This document shows positions 37,601-49,746 of a stretch of DNA of 64,000 nt, in pieces. The position numbers and the translations under genes were made by a program. Each line of letters opens with the position of its first letter. Positions within the stretch are counted from its first letter, which is position 1. The stretch comes from Paragonimus skrjabini miyazakii (lineage: Eukaryota > Platyhelminthes > Trematoda > Plagiorchiida > Troglotrematidae), in the NCBI GenBank assembly GCA_014338405.1, contig JTDE01000137.1, positions 225,772 through 289,771 of the forward strand. Reading direction: 5' to 3'. The notes beneath the pieces are model-generated. The model was not told the origin of the DNA and did no database searches. It saw nothing but the letters and a program-made list of their open reading frames with translations.

Positions 37601-39695
37601 AACCACGACTACAGGAACGCATAAGGTAACTTTCTCGGGGAAGTGATGTATTGTTTCAGACATTTGACATGTAATCTAAAAGTGCAGCGAACAGAACCGA
37701 TATGGAAATAGAGCGCAATTAAAGTGTGAATTTGACAGATTTTACAAGCCAGAGATGTGCAATCGATTCTTCAACGCATCATTTTAATTATAAGCGTTTC
37801 TGGCTAGTCACATTCTATGTGACTGGGAATTTGAAATGTTGGATTATATTTGTTGCCCTGTTTATATTAGTTATGTTTGAGACAAAATATGCCTGCGTTG
37901 TTAAAAGTACCAGTGAAGGAAGATGCGCATATGCTAAGTAACTCGCCAGAAAATTTACGAGGTCTCCAAATTTACCGTTTCAATTCCTTAGATTGTTAAC
38001 ATTGTCCTTGCGACTTCTCTTACATTTTCTTGAGTTTCGTCGGCAAAACTAGCAACTTGTACCTTACTGGCAACGTTAGTGATTAAAAGATTCTAAGCGT
38101 TTCAAATATCCCCATACTTAACGTATTCGACCTGAAATACTACTCACCAAATACAGGTCGACTTATGATTTGCACTTGAGTGTAAAGGAACTATCACTTC
38201 AATAGTATATCTTTCATTAAGCGATTCAGTAGGTATCGAGTTGTTCGGTTTGGTTTATAGCCTTACGAATAGGACATACATAACGAATTGGAAAATCTAG
38301 TTGGAACATCGGGAATGAGATATTTTTCATGCAGGATCATACAGTGTACATACAGTTAGTTGTGCTTCAAGTTGTGCTTACTAAATCCAAGAATAATTAG
38401 TATAGTCAATTTCAGCCGACAGCGTTATCACATTAGCTATTTTCTCAGATAACCGAAACAAATTTCCATAAAACTGAGTCTCGCGACAAAATGAGATTAT
38501 GTGTCATATGTAACCTATTTATTCGACAAAATCTGCGAGTAACTTCTGTTGTTATGACAAGCAGAATGGACTCGTTTGTTTATGTCCAGAAATGCGGTGA
38601 AATCACTGTGGGAATATTCTGTTTCGTTTCAGAATCCGATACTGCACAACGGGAATTCTTGAAATCCTAATTGGAATATCAGTTTCTGGGCTCACCGCCA
38701 ATAGCACATCCCATATTACCATCCGGTTAGCAAAGAGATATAAGTCATATGGCAGTCACAATGAAAAATACCGAGTTATAATTTATGAATCGGGACGTGG
38801 CTAGTAAGTTACAACAACATATAATGGATCATTCGTTTGCCTGGGCAAATGTTCTATTTTAATTCGGGACAACTTTAATGTGCAAGAACATGACTGTCGT
38901 TAGCGTCTTAGTGTAAGCGACCATTTAATTTAATAACGTCGTCATAAATCCCTGCCAAAATAACTGTAAATGAGCGCCTCTTGTTTCTACCGTGAAAGCC
39001 AAACATGGTCTAATTCAATTTTCAAGGACTGCACAAGGCTTCAATCTACTACATGAGTCCACGATGAACTTAAATGATCCGCAACTTTCAATTTGCAAAG
39101 TTAAATTTAATCATATACTTCCATTTAACCTTGAGAATGTGGAACAAAAAACAAACATTCTTATATATATGTGACGAAATATTTTTCGTTTTTATTCTTT
39201 GCACGCTTATGCCGGTTTCTGTTTCTTTTTTGACATACATAAGGAACCAGAAATGTGGCGCAACTCATTGTCTGAAAAAGTGCGTCTGTCATCCGTTTTT
39301 CGCTTCCCGCTAAACTACGGCTTAACTTCTGACAATCACCATACCAATTTTGTAGTTCAAATTAAGACACGCCATTCAAAAACTTTTGCACTCCAAGTTC
39401 GATCATTTTAGCTTGAGTAGAATGGATGACCGAATCTTTACTATAAAATTGGTTTAGTTTATAAATTTCTCACAATCTGGAAAGGAGAGGAACCCAAAGA
39501 CGCAGGATCGGGCAGATAATGTGTGTGTGTTCAAAGAACTAATTTCATAATCTGTCAAGATATCAATCAAGATGTTTTAGATGTGTGGAAAACCCTTGTC
39601 ACACTTCAAAAACTGACCAGACAATCCGATACTGAGACCAGTCTTCACAGCACCACAACAGTTTTCTTGGATACATTCCTAAATGTTTTATGAAA
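34677..39695. other. No gene recognised
   Basis: Five kilobases of AT-rich sequence with only chance-length frames (for example 35579-35878 and 37726-37941, plus). No shared repeats. Probably intron or intergenic. Confidence 0.5.
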
Positions 39696-40004
39696 GCAGA
39701 GTTTCACGTTGACGAAAAAAATGTGTCTTCTTCTGGGTTTCTCCCCTTTGAGAGCGGTGCCCTGGGGCATGATTAAAAGTTGCATACGTGCAATCGTTTC
39801 ATTACCAGTGGCAAAACGTGCTTTCTTTGCACTTGTTAAGGAAGCGGCTAAACGTTCGGACGGCCTTGATGGTGTCTGGTTTTTCATCGTGAGATCAGCC
39901 ACGGGTGTGCCGGAAAACAAAAATGTTGCCAAAACTAAAGAGACAACGGGAAAATCATTCTCGGGGCTAGGATGTTTAAGTCCGTTAGGTCTTGGAACTG
40001 GCGG
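39696..40004 (+). CDS. Candidate exon in a GC-rich block, unknown protein
   Basis: The plus strand is open from an AAAGCAG acceptor-like site to a strong donor (ACTGGCG|GTAAGT) at 40005, about 103 codons, ending in phase 1. The product is basic (AIVSLPVAKRAFFALVKEAA, then KRSDGLDGVWFFIVRSATG) with a Gly/Leu-rich end. The minus strand is also open for about 120 codons here (with ERLAASLTSAKKARFATGNE), so the coding strand is uncertain. I favour plus because of the donor. GC is well above the flanks. No family recognised. Confidence 0.4.
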
Positions 40005-40563
40005 TAAGTGATTCTTGGTTCAGTTGATAACGAAACTTGATGGCGGAGGCGTTTCACCACTCAATGCCAGTTTTAGGAAAATCGTTCACAGAAAACGTTC
40101 TTGACATCGGAATGTCAAGTCTCACGTTTGGATATCAACAAGAACACAGACACCCCATCAGGAAATTGATCATCCGTGGGTCTTTCAGATAGGCAGGACG
40201 CTGTGAATTACGGAATGCAGAAAGATTTGCAACCAGATGTCAGCTGTCTAATTTGCCAGATGTTGTCACGAGACGCAGGTGGGGTGAGTTGGTATTCTCC
40301 TTTCCTTTAGATGAAGAGAAGCAATTCTTCCAAACACTGTTATTTAGCTAAAGCATAAAATGTTCAGCCTTTACATAAGATAATGAAAACGGAGGCAATT
40401 AGGCACACTACCTACCCAAATATACGTCAGAAACATTAATAGTTACCAGTTTTGATGAGATTTATAAAACAAACAAGTTAAACGTCGATAGACAGTTGCT
40501 TTACCCGCTAAAATATCTAAACGGAATTAGCCTCAAATTTTCTCGCAAGATATAATTCACTAA
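40005..40563. other. No gene recognised
   Basis: GC stays slightly raised for about 250 bp after the candidate exon, then falls to background. No supported frame. Confidence 0.4.
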
Positions 40564-40823
40564 TCATTCCTGACTTTTGACTGTCGAGTCATGATTATGT
40601 TCATCCACTTGACATTTCTGTTCTTCCAAGTATGACCACGTCAGTGTGACGCCGTATGTGGCAGTTTGATGTGTTTCCCTGCCCTCTAACTGACGGGTTG
40701 TAGCCAACCATTGTAATGTTTGTGCGCATGAAAGGAAAAATACTTTGTTTATCCTTCGACACTCTTTGTAAACAAATCTAGCTGCTACTGTAGATCTGAT
40801 GTGCGGGCGGTGCCATATGTCGG
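40564..40823 (-). CDS. Candidate exon, unknown protein
   Basis: On the minus strand an acceptor (GGTTGACACCATTGTAG) leads into 86 codons ending in TGA. The product contains IWHRPHIRSTVAARFVYKEC, FFLSCAQTLQWLATTRQLEG and a polar C-terminus. It could be a terminal exon. No domain recognised; GC is slightly above the flanks. Confidence 0.33.
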
Positions 40824-41861
40824 CTACAATGGTGTCAACCAAGGTGGTTAATCCATCAGTTGATATGCATTTGCGTCCCAGCAATTATTTTATATATGTT
40901 TAAAACGTTAAATGGTTGACAGCATGGTACTCGAACATTTCTTTCCTTACTTGAATTTATGGTAGTTGTGTTCATGCCACATTGATATGGGTCATTCAAA
41001 GGTGAATCAATAAAAAACAAGTGAAGAGCTTCTGATATGGTAACTGAAAACGGTTAGAAAACTGAAGCCCAACAAGTCTTTGAATGTCTGATTTAATGAT
41101 TAGTCGCAATATCATTAACAAAGTTGATTGACAAACGTGAATTTTTGTAGGATAATGCAGAAAGAAGACAGAAGAAGGAAGGAGATAGACCGGCAATGTC
41201 TTCGGCCTATAGTAAAAGCACAGGGCTCATCAACAACCACACAAATAGTATAGAATGAGAAGTTTCATCATGGCTGCTTCGGATAGTATAATTCTTTCAA
41301 CCACCCAGAAAATCCCACTCACGTTGGACGTAGTAGTTATAATATTTGATAATAAATAACAACACTGCCGAGTCCGTTTGGCAAGTCATTCTGTCATGCA
41401 TTTATTGATGCGCATAACAAACTGTCTTCCACACAGCCAAATTACGTTTAGCCACGTACACAGGTGAAGCTGGATCTGGCAGTTACATCACTTGTTCTTA
41501 TCCCATCGGATCTAAAAATCAAACGGTAATTAAACTTGAGGTGGGTATTCTTCCGGCTGAGCAATGTAATGAGGCGTCCGTTAATCGCTTTACTCCCAAC
41601 CTAACAAAAAGAGACGGAGGCAGATCTTTCCACGACCGTGTAAACAAAGACAAACGTAGTACATGAATGTTATATCAAACAAGGTTGAATCCCTCGAGGT
41701 TGGAAAAGGATAGAGCGGGACATTTTTTAATATTTGCAGCCAGGAACAAATTATCAAAATTGTTGTGCATGGGGTTTCGTAGAAGCAGGTCTTCCTGAAA
41801 TTATCTTTGAAAGATGACTATATTACAAATGACATGAGTAAAAACTTAAACTCCGCCTTAA

Positions 41862-42245
41862 CTCGTAACAAAACCCACAACTGGATTGCGGTCGTTCCTG
41901 GTAATTGGGAGTGTTGTTGAACGTGTTCACAAACCTGACCTACCCGCAACTCATTAACTCACTTGCAGTTGCGGTGAGGTATATGTCGGTAGAAAGGCTC
42001 AACGTCTAAAATACAGAATGAATAGATATATACGTAAGTGGTTGGTGCGCGCAATGACGCAACAGACAATTGCAACCCAAAGATTAGGCCATAACTTTAA
42101 TTCATTCACTGCGGGTCATGTCGAGGAAGCTGGTCACATTGTTAAACCTGCAAACTCGTTTGATGCAATGTTGTTCTACGGAAATCCGAAATTGCGTGTG
42201 CATTCCAATGCAATGTTAGTAATCATTTGCCGTCTGACTCAGTGA
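41862..42245 (+). mobile_element. Penelope-like element fragment, GIY-YIG endonuclease region
   Basis: One frame, with a single in-frame TAA at 41955-41957, reads LTCSCGEVYVGRKAQRLKYR and later RKW, then HVEEAGHIV....SFDAMLFY. The C-x-C just before G-x-Y-V-G-R, followed by R-x-L and a later H...GH, is the layout of the GIY-YIG endonuclease at the C-terminus of Penelope-like retroelements. The frame ends at TGA (42243-42245), short of the full domain. The upstream RT domain was not recognisable. The stop and truncation show it is dead. Confidence 0.6.
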
Positions 42246-42440
42246 CTGCATATACGTTTAATTGGGGGAGCTTATTTTCTCTGGAACGGATAACATTTCT
42301 TCTTCCATGCATAGATCCTGATCGTTAACCACTTCTATTGTTGCTGTTTTCTCCATGTCCCGTATACACCTGTTTTGAGTTTGTGATTGTAAAATATAGA
42401 CGATATGTTGACATTTCCTGATTTGTTACTTCTTCCCATA

Positions 42441-42656
42441 TTAGTGAACTAGACCAGACGGACTCAGAATTATACTCTTCTGAGAAAGTGGGCTTATTAT
42501 ATGACCCACTATATATAGGTTGTCTACGTATCCATTCGAGTTGTGCTCGTTACAGTGAAACTTCTTTGCATCATTCTCTAAGTGGCTCACACACATAGCA
42601 GCCAGTACGTGACCAAATGGACACTCAATCACGGCTCCGTCGACTTGTTGTTACTA
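42441..42656 (-). mobile_element. Probable BEL/Pao LTR-retrotransposon RT fragment
   Basis: The minus-strand frame encodes CPFGHVLAAMCVSHLENDAK, followed by NGYVDNLYIVG. In BEL/Pao reverse transcriptases a PFG...LLAAT..HHL block is followed about 20 residues later by the catalytic Y-V-D-(D/N) box, here YVDN, with similar spacing. A short deletion after PFG fits decay. Neither LTRs nor other pol domains were found. The motif match was made by eye. Confidence 0.4.
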
Positions 42657-44296
42657 TGTGCATAGGAGGCGAACAGAGACAACATTCTAAGGAGATCTCT
42701 TACCGTTATCGATCGATGCAAGTGCTGCTCGAAATCAATACTCTGAATTTATTCAACAGGTTTAGTCTGCGGCTTCAACCTAACTAAACAGTTCTTGGTC
42801 ACGGAATTAAAGGTTAGCATGCACGATTCATCTCCGTTTTCTCAATCAGACTATTCGCACACTATCCACACATGATTACTGGAGGTAAAACCATGACAAC
42901 CGGCGTACAACTTATGGTGCACATGAGGATATACACTACTGAAGAGGTTTAACAGTAGAGGAACCAGAATCAAATGCTTCCTTTCAAATGAGGTAAGTTG
43001 AAACTTTTGTTTGAATGTGAAAGTGCGATGAATGTAGGTTGTGTTCCAATTAGGGGAATAAATCACTCACGAACAGCAGCCATACAGCCTCTGTTGTCAA
43101 CAAGTTGTCAAATACGTCCTGTAGTATACGTATCACTGGATTTGTCCGTATCTGTCTGACATTGCGCACAAGCCGTTATTCAAGGCTTTTTGACCTATAT
43201 TTAACCAAAGATCAAAATGGTTCTTGTAGCGTACCGCTTATCTGACCCAGATATCCGTACCTCCCGCAAGTTTGCGAGAATTCTGTTCGAGATCAAAACC
43301 AATTGTGATCGCACCTCACAGTGAATCTTTCACCGACTAACTAATGCCGCCTTCAGTGCTGACGACAATGTTATCATAAAGTTGATTCTATTCTTGTCAT
43401 TAATCAGTGTAACGGACGAAAAATCTGAAGTTAGCATAAATTCGAACCGAGCCTGGGTTTGTTATTCCACTCACCGGTTGGATTTCAGCTGGAGCAGAGG
43501 ATACTCCTAAAATGATTCTGAATATTCTCTCATACGTGGATGGAATCATCCATCCTAAGAGTGTATTGAACACTTCTCCCCGTTTGTGAAACATCTTGGG
43601 TTCTTCTCTATTAGGTCGCAGCATAGTCGCCATTGAAGCAGACACCATCTACTAATTAAGTTCCCGTTACATATGCGAATTATAATTCCACCAGAGCACA
43701 CTCGACATTTTGATGTGTAGATTGCAAGCATTTCTAAAAAGCATCCTTCTCCAAACAGTTTTGTTAGATGAGTTCTATGTCCTAATCATTTACAGACTTG
43801 GTTGTGCGAATACATTCATTCCAAACTTATGCCTACCTGTTGACGTTTAAAACAGTTTGATGGTTTATCCTGTGTCCCAAGTGGTCACTTGAATCCAACG
43901 TTCAACTTTGTTTGGTACATTCACCGCAATTGGCAATCCAAACCCGATAATATTTACCTGCTCCTATTTTGTTGGCTACGGTTTCGATCTAGCAAACTGC
44001 ATCGATTTCTCCACGTAATTCATCCGTGATGCAGCATGTGTGTGGTGTTACCTTTGTTCGGCCAATTTCTGTTCATGGTCATTATCTGACAACTCATGTC
44101 AGCCACTTGCATCTTGCGAGAGTTTACTCAAGGCGTTCTAAAGACAATCAGAAACGAACTCAAGACGAGCGCTTGCTTGTTTTTGTGATACAAATGATTA
44201 TCAACCATAAAGATGGTAAATAGTTTCACCTTCTTAATCATGACCTTCATGTGTCGATGATTAAGACAAGCTCTCTCAAACACCCGTCGCTGTGCT
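42657..44296. other. No gene recognised
   Basis: AT-rich with chance-length frames (42851-43066 and 43400-43648, minus). It may contain eroded parts of the neighbouring retroelements, but nothing is identifiable. Confidence 0.45.
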
Positions 44297-44309
44297 ATGG
44301 TGCTTCGAG

Positions 44310-44578
44310 ATCATACACTGATTCTCACAAATCGGACATCTTTGTTTTCTGAGTTCTCTGTAAGCAGATCTTACCTATATTGGCTCTCCTCAGTTACCAC
44401 CTATACTCTCATTGATAATCGAAGCAACTGTAAACGATACGAACTACTAATATCATATGACGAGCAAGTACACAATCAAGGTTTAACCTCATCGCGTGCG
44501 ACTGCATGCCTAGTTGAAAATAGGACGCCACTGGATTATAATAAATCAACTACCGGGTATTCTGACGATGAAAGTTAA
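44310..44578 (+). CDS. Candidate terminal exon, unknown protein
   Basis: An AG at the end of GTGCTTCGAG could be the acceptor for a frame that reads to TAA at 44576-44578. The product is polar with Cys, several Asn-X-Ser/Thr sites (NRT twice, NRS, NKS) and an acidic end (TTGYSDDES). An extracellular C-terminus is possible. No domain recognised. Confidence 0.33.
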
Positions 44579-47500
44579 TGAGGGCATGATGTTGTGCCAA
44601 CGAAAGTCTGAATTTAGTCAAGTCAGGCGTAAATTATACAGCGCTTTTCAGGGAACATTTTTTATAGTAAAGAAGAGCAAACGGATGATGATAGTGATCT
44701 CAGTAATAAAATGTAAGTTACCACACAGAATGAATTTTCGTAGATGACACGTGTAAGATTGGCTTATATTTCCTGATAATTTTCTAGGTCTGCATCGAAT
44801 AGATATCCCGACTGATAGCCGAATATGACAGTGACACCAGAAAAAGAAGGAAATCAGAAGAGTACACTGAAGACAATTAGTACTGACAAAATGGTAGACA
44901 TTCATATATTCATTCATTTGTTTCGACAGTTTTTGGGATTAGTGAGTTATACCTAAGATAGATTTAGATATTCTGTTTCACTCAGGACCGTTGGGACTGC
45001 CCATTTTGAAGTGACATTACTTATCACTGAAGCTAAGTGATTATCGAAACCGTAGTCAAAACAGGTTATGTGAAACAGGTTGATTATGTTTGGAAGGATT
45101 TCAATTACAGCATTACCGGTCATTGTCGATGCCATAAAATAATCTCATAGATTAATTATCCAGGTTTCTTATATATACTATTGATTCTGGGCAAAAATGA
45201 AAGTGTTTTTCAACATTCCACACTGACTGGAATATTGCTAATGGTGTGACTTCTGTTGTTTTGTCTGGCCTGTGATTTGTCTTGCGTAAACAAACAACAC
45301 AGCGCCCCGTGCGTGACCAGCATCCGATCAGTTGGGGCGGAATGATATGGACCTGAGCGTTGCCAAGAAAACAATGTGATATGTTTCTAGAATAGTAATC
45401 ACTCTCAACACTCTCATGGACTAGACTAACTTTAGTGTCATACTGATGGAAAAGTTAACCATGAAGCCAAATTGCTCGATATAGTAATGGTTTATTAGTA
45501 CTGTTTGTTCAATACGGCCGCACAAGTGGGTTGTTGCCATTCAGTTTCCGAAACGGTTGGTTTATGACAAACAGAAAATTATTTCCTTTTCATAATACGT
45601 TCACACATTCACTGATATATAGAAATATAGTTGAAACTTCTTTCTGGTCTGTCTCAGACATGAGCTGTATATAGTTGCGAAACATACAGAATTCGGTGGT
45701 TTACTGTATAATGTCACCATGCAATTAGGTGGTGAACGGAAATAGAGAAAATTGTCAACTCCCTTGAATACTTTGTTAACATACTAAAACCATCTGATAT
45801 ATTGACGTCAGCGAGAGCTTGCCGAAAACTGAATCATCCAAAAGTCACAGTAATTTGGACGACCACAACAGTGTTCGTCATTCACCTGAGATCATTTATT
45901 GGCCTGGCATTAATCAATAAACTAGGACCAAAGTTATGGTGAGGATTCCTCAGTTTGTTTAGGTTTAGGTAATGCATGAAAAGTTTGAGACGATTTGAGA
46001 CGAGCTATCATAAATTAAATGTAGTATATCAAACCCACTACCGGCAACCAATGTCTCTAGTGATTAAGTAAAATAGTGGCATACGCTTCGAACGTTGTTG
46101 AATTCAAATAACTACGTTAAACGATTGTGCGCAGGCTTTACTAGCACCTTTATGTTGATTACTATATATGTTAGAAGTTTAATAAATAATTGATTAGCAA
46201 ATGCCAAGTGTGAGCAAAAATGATGAAGGATTGAACATCAAAAACTGTATGGTGAAGAGAACCTCAAAACTAGTAAGCAGCTAGATATCTGACAATTTCA
46301 TATTCAACGGAATATAAATTGATATATCGTCCTACATGTTACATCGAATGCCTGACCAAAAATAATATAATTGACTGTATAGCTCATCATAGATGTGAGA
46401 AACTAATTTGACCATGAAGAACATCGGAATGGAACTCACGCGGAATTCATATTTAAGTACATTATAAATGTACTTTGATAGTTACATACCCGTGGACAGA
46501 GATATGGTCAAGGTAAGAATCCAACACTGACAGCTGTACACAGCTGGTGATGTGTAAGGGTATGTTAGGCAGGTAACTAATGAAACTGTAACACCAACCG
46601 AATGCAGCTATTAAGTTGGCCGGGTCACCGTGATATTGTCCTCCACTACTTCAATCTTGACTTACTTATGAGATCCTTACTGGGAAAACGTCAGCAATGA
46701 ATCGCATAACTATCTCAGTGCCTTATCTATGAAGTCTACCAGAAAGTCATATCCTTTGTTCATAAGTAGGTGACATGCCTCTACAGTTGTTGCCGTGTGA
46801 TGGCTCCAGATTGAGCTACACAATGCTCAGAGGACTTCAGAATGAATTCTAAACACAAGCTCTCCGCGGAATTTAGTGACGTTTGTGTTTAGTTTATCAT
46901 CACTGCCTTTGTTACGGTTGTGAATTTGACGGTGCGTCAAACTGAAAGAGTGAGGATACTCATCGGGTGAATTGCCCATAAAACTGTATATGGACAACAA
47001 GGAAAGAATGAATTATGTTGTTGACATAATTATGTTCAGTGAAGCGGAATGGTTGTTAACAACTTAACTTCTTCTACAGTCAAAGCCCCAAACTGATTTC
47101 GTTTGACTGCACTCAATCAAGAACGTTGTGTCATACAAACTCTCACGTTCGTGTCCAAGCGTGTTTGCAAATTTGGATCTCTTATTTCCATTCGACGTGT
47201 CAGTGTACGGGAAAGGAAATTTTCCGTTTAGCTTCGCTCGTATGCGTCAAATCAGTTACTTGTGAAACATCCAAACTGCGCTTGATCAAATACTTTGCGG
47301 TATGTCAAATCCGTGTCCGTTTGAGTGAAGTTCTAACTGGGGCGTTCATGTCTGTAAAAGGTAAACCACTAACATTCAGACCGACAATTTATTAGCACAT
47401 TGTCAGGTGTGAGGTAAAAATGTTTAGGACATGACCATTCATCATAAAGTTTGCATTCATAATGTATCAACGTCTCATATGTTGTCGTACACCAAACTTA

Positions 47501-47721
47501 TTCAGTCCAACATAATTTATTAAGTAAAATTTTCAACAGAACTCATGAAATTTGCCTGAAATAAATAGACATACATAATCAGGGCATTAGTTCGCTGTAC
47601 GACAATTAACTGCTGTGTGAATGAATCCCATTGCTAATTGTTATTTCACGTCCCTTTAGTTCGTATAAGCAATCATTATCTGATTGTTACAAGCCGGCAT
47701 GCATATTGTCCAATTTTTCAG
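44579..47721. other. No firm gene
   Basis: AT-rich. A slightly GC-richer patch at 47120-47400 has overlapping plus-strand frames without clear splice sites. A short hairpin, AAGTACATTATAAATGTACTT, lies near 46,456. Confidence 0.45.
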
Positions 47722-47889
47722 CATGTATATTATGGGAAGTGAAGAATAATCAGAGATTGAGTCGAAAAACGGAATGGAAACAGGAAAATTCTCTAATTAA
47801 TTATCGTCCAGTGAATGATAGACTAACGTTCACCACAGTGAACACTGAACTCAGTGACAAGAAAACTAAGTCTATGTACCGTAGAACAG
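47722..47889 (+). CDS. Candidate exon of the 47.7-48.5 kb cluster
   Basis: A strong acceptor (TGTCCAATTTTTCAG) precedes 55 codons reading CILWEVKNNQRLSRKTEWK, NSLINYRPVNDRLTFTTVN and KKTKSMYRRT, with a usable donor AACAG|GTGTTG. Entry needs two bases and exit leaves one. The phase does not match the next candidate exon, so the join is not shown. Alternatively it is terminal, with TGA soon after (47898-47900 region). Confidence 0.4.
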
Positions 47890-47952
47890 GTGTTGACTAA
47901 TCCCATCGACACGTTAAGACTTGGGTTGCGCAGACAGAACTCACTGTTTTAG

Positions 47953-48085
47953 CATTCGATGAAGCGATGCACTGAGAATCCCGCCAGCCCAAGTTGTATA
48001 CCTAGGAAGTGGTACGAAAGATGGACTTCCCGTTCCATCGATCATGTAAATATTAGTGGACTTTCACGAAAAACGCTATTCACGA
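47953..48085 (+). CDS. Candidate 133-bp internal exon
   Basis: Bounded by a good acceptor (CTCACTGTTTTAG) and a strong donor (CACGA|GTAAGT). Only one frame is open, reading MKRCTENPASPSCIPRKWYE, then RWTSRSIDHVNISGLSRK. It enters in phase 0 and leaves in phase 1. If spliced to the next acceptor at 48128 (TGCGTATACAG) the intron would be 43 bp, but the reading frame then stops at once. Splice signals make this one of the better exons here; no function assigned. Confidence 0.45.
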
Positions 48086-48317
48086 GTAAGTCACTTTCGC
48101 TTGACTTACTTGCGTTCTGCGTATACAGGATAAACAACCAATGGTGCACGTAGCTTGTAATGACCACAGTTCGTTGTGGGGAATGCCATTTTATGACTAG
48201 GCGAAAGCCTACTCACAGCCCGAAGACACAGGTGCAAGAAACACCAAATCACAGTTGAGAAAACCGGTGAGACATATGATAAAATTGTGTATGAAAGGAT
48301 TTGTGAAAACTTAACAG

Positions 48318-48517
48318 GAAATACTGTGAACGGTTGATCTCGGCGACCACCAGCGAAGTAGTGGACAGCTGTTTTGACCACGGGGTCACGGTCACCGGGG
48401 TTGCAGGAAGGTATGTGTATTAGTCACCTTAGCCGTTGCGCTTCCATTTAGGACTGTGGTGGATGCCTGCTTTTTTGCAGGGCAACCACGAAATGGCTGA
48501 TCGATTTCAGTCTATAA
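48318..48517 (+). CDS. Candidate last two exons with a 70-bp intron
   Basis: Exon 48318-48410 lies between an acceptor (AACTTAACAG) and a strong donor (GGAAG|GTATGT) and reads KYCERLISATTSEVVDSCFD, then HGVTVTGVAG. It leaves in phase 2. The intron (48411-48480) ends in a very strong acceptor, TGCCTGCTTTTTTGCAG. The next exon (48481-48517) completes an Arg codon and continues in frame as ATTKWLIDFSL to TAA. Phase agreement plus two good splice sites support a real gene end. An AATAAA lies about 175 bp downstream (near 48,691). The protein is not recognised. Confidence 0.5.
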
Positions 48518-48602
48518 GCAAAAAGAAGCCCAACGGCTAAGGCAAGTAAATACTGTTTTGAGAGAGTTTCCGTTAAAAACGAGGCAGAAGCAGTGATCAT
48601 GA

Positions 48603-48869
48603 CTAGTTCGTTTCAGTCAAGCCAATGCATATAAATGTGTGCTGCAAAATTTTAAGTGCGTTCATTGTTAACCGGGCAGACTTGTCGTAAATAAATGGCG
48701 ACGAGGTTAGTGATACAATAACCCACATGGTTTTGCTATTTCCATCAGATATTATTGCATTATCGACATCCATCGAAAAGCGCAAATGTTTACAAGTAAA
48801 CAATCGTTGCACCTGATAGGTAAAACTGAATTTTACGGTTTGTCCCAACATTGCTTTTTCTACGCGCAT
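48603..48869 (-). CDS. Candidate small protein or first exon, minus strand
   Basis: A minus-strand ATG (48867-48869; G at -3) opens 88 codons with a varied, protein-like product (MRVEKAMLGQTVKFSFTYQV, then FSMDVDNAIISDGNSKTMWV). It lies immediately beside the plus-strand candidate exon at 48876 and the two calls may compete. No signal peptide or domain. Confidence 0.33.
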   Translation of the reverse strand: MRVEKAMLGQTVKFSFTYQVQRLFTCKHLRFSMDVDNAIISDGNSKTMWVIVSLTSSPFIYDKSARLTMNALKILQHTFICIGLTETN

Positions 48870-48875
48870 TCCTAG

Positions 48876-49746
48876 TTGTCCACCCTCGTGCTGCTCAACA
48901 CATTCGATAAACTTCCAGGCATGTTTAGACTTAGGGAGTACAACCCAAAAGTGAGAGTGGTTGGTGAGAAGTTCGAACGAAATTTCTTCTATACACTATG
49001 CGATCAGTCATCTGGTGCAGTAATTATAAAACTTCCTCACGATCATTCAAGTAAACGGCATTGAAATATAGAAGTAGGAGCGACTGTAGTGCTCTATTTG
49101 AACCAGGAATTTTCCATTGTTTTAAAAAGTGCTGTTCACGTCTTGTCCAGGGTGAGTAATATTGAACACGATTAGCATTTCTAACTGATTACCATTTAAA
49201 TCAGTCAGCTGTATGAGGCCCTGAGGAGGATGAATTGTAAATTGTTTGTACAACATCAGAAGACGAGTTTACTTGTAAGAATTTTGTATGTAAGTTACGC
49301 GTATTTCCTATATGGACGGACAATACCAAACTTAGTTAGGAACCAAAAAGTTACACAGATTTAAACAAGTTATGAAACGTTCTCCATTTTTGCCCTGGGA
49401 ACCTGCATTTTAACTGAACGTCTGAACTTGTCTCGATCGGAAACGGTGCTAGTTGACGTGAACAAGTCGGTGATGAATGACGAAGCTGTTGTGCCTTGTA
49501 CCAGATTGTGCAGCTGCCTGGAGGGATGCCGGCACCAAGTATGTCTTGTCGTGCGCCGCAATCCACCGACTGATTTGATCCATGCGAACAAATCGCGCAC
49601 AATGCATCAAAAGAATGGCGCCCCGTCTCCATCGACCTATTTAACTTGCTTGTACATGCCCATGGCTGATTTTTCTTGCCCTAGCCAGATTGACGGCGTC
49701 GTTTGGTGTGATGTGTCTAAGGAGAATCAGCATCTGACCATTCTTG
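48876..49746 (+). CDS. Candidate two-exon segment, phase-matched
   Basis: Exon 1 (48876-49050) follows a pyrimidine-rich acceptor (TTTTTCTACGCGCATTCCTAG) and reads LVLLNTFDKLPGMFRLREY, RVVGEKFERNFFYTLCDQSS and IIKLPHDHSS before a GTAAAC donor, leaving phase 1. Exon 2 (49453-49746) starts after ACGGTGCTAG, takes two bases, matching phase 1, and is open for 97 codons to a CTTG|GTAAGC donor. It is Cys-rich (CTRLCSCLEGCRHQVCLVVR) and GC-rich. A minus-strand ATG frame (49351-49632) overlaps exon 2, so the coding strand there is not certain. No family recognised. Confidence 0.42.
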
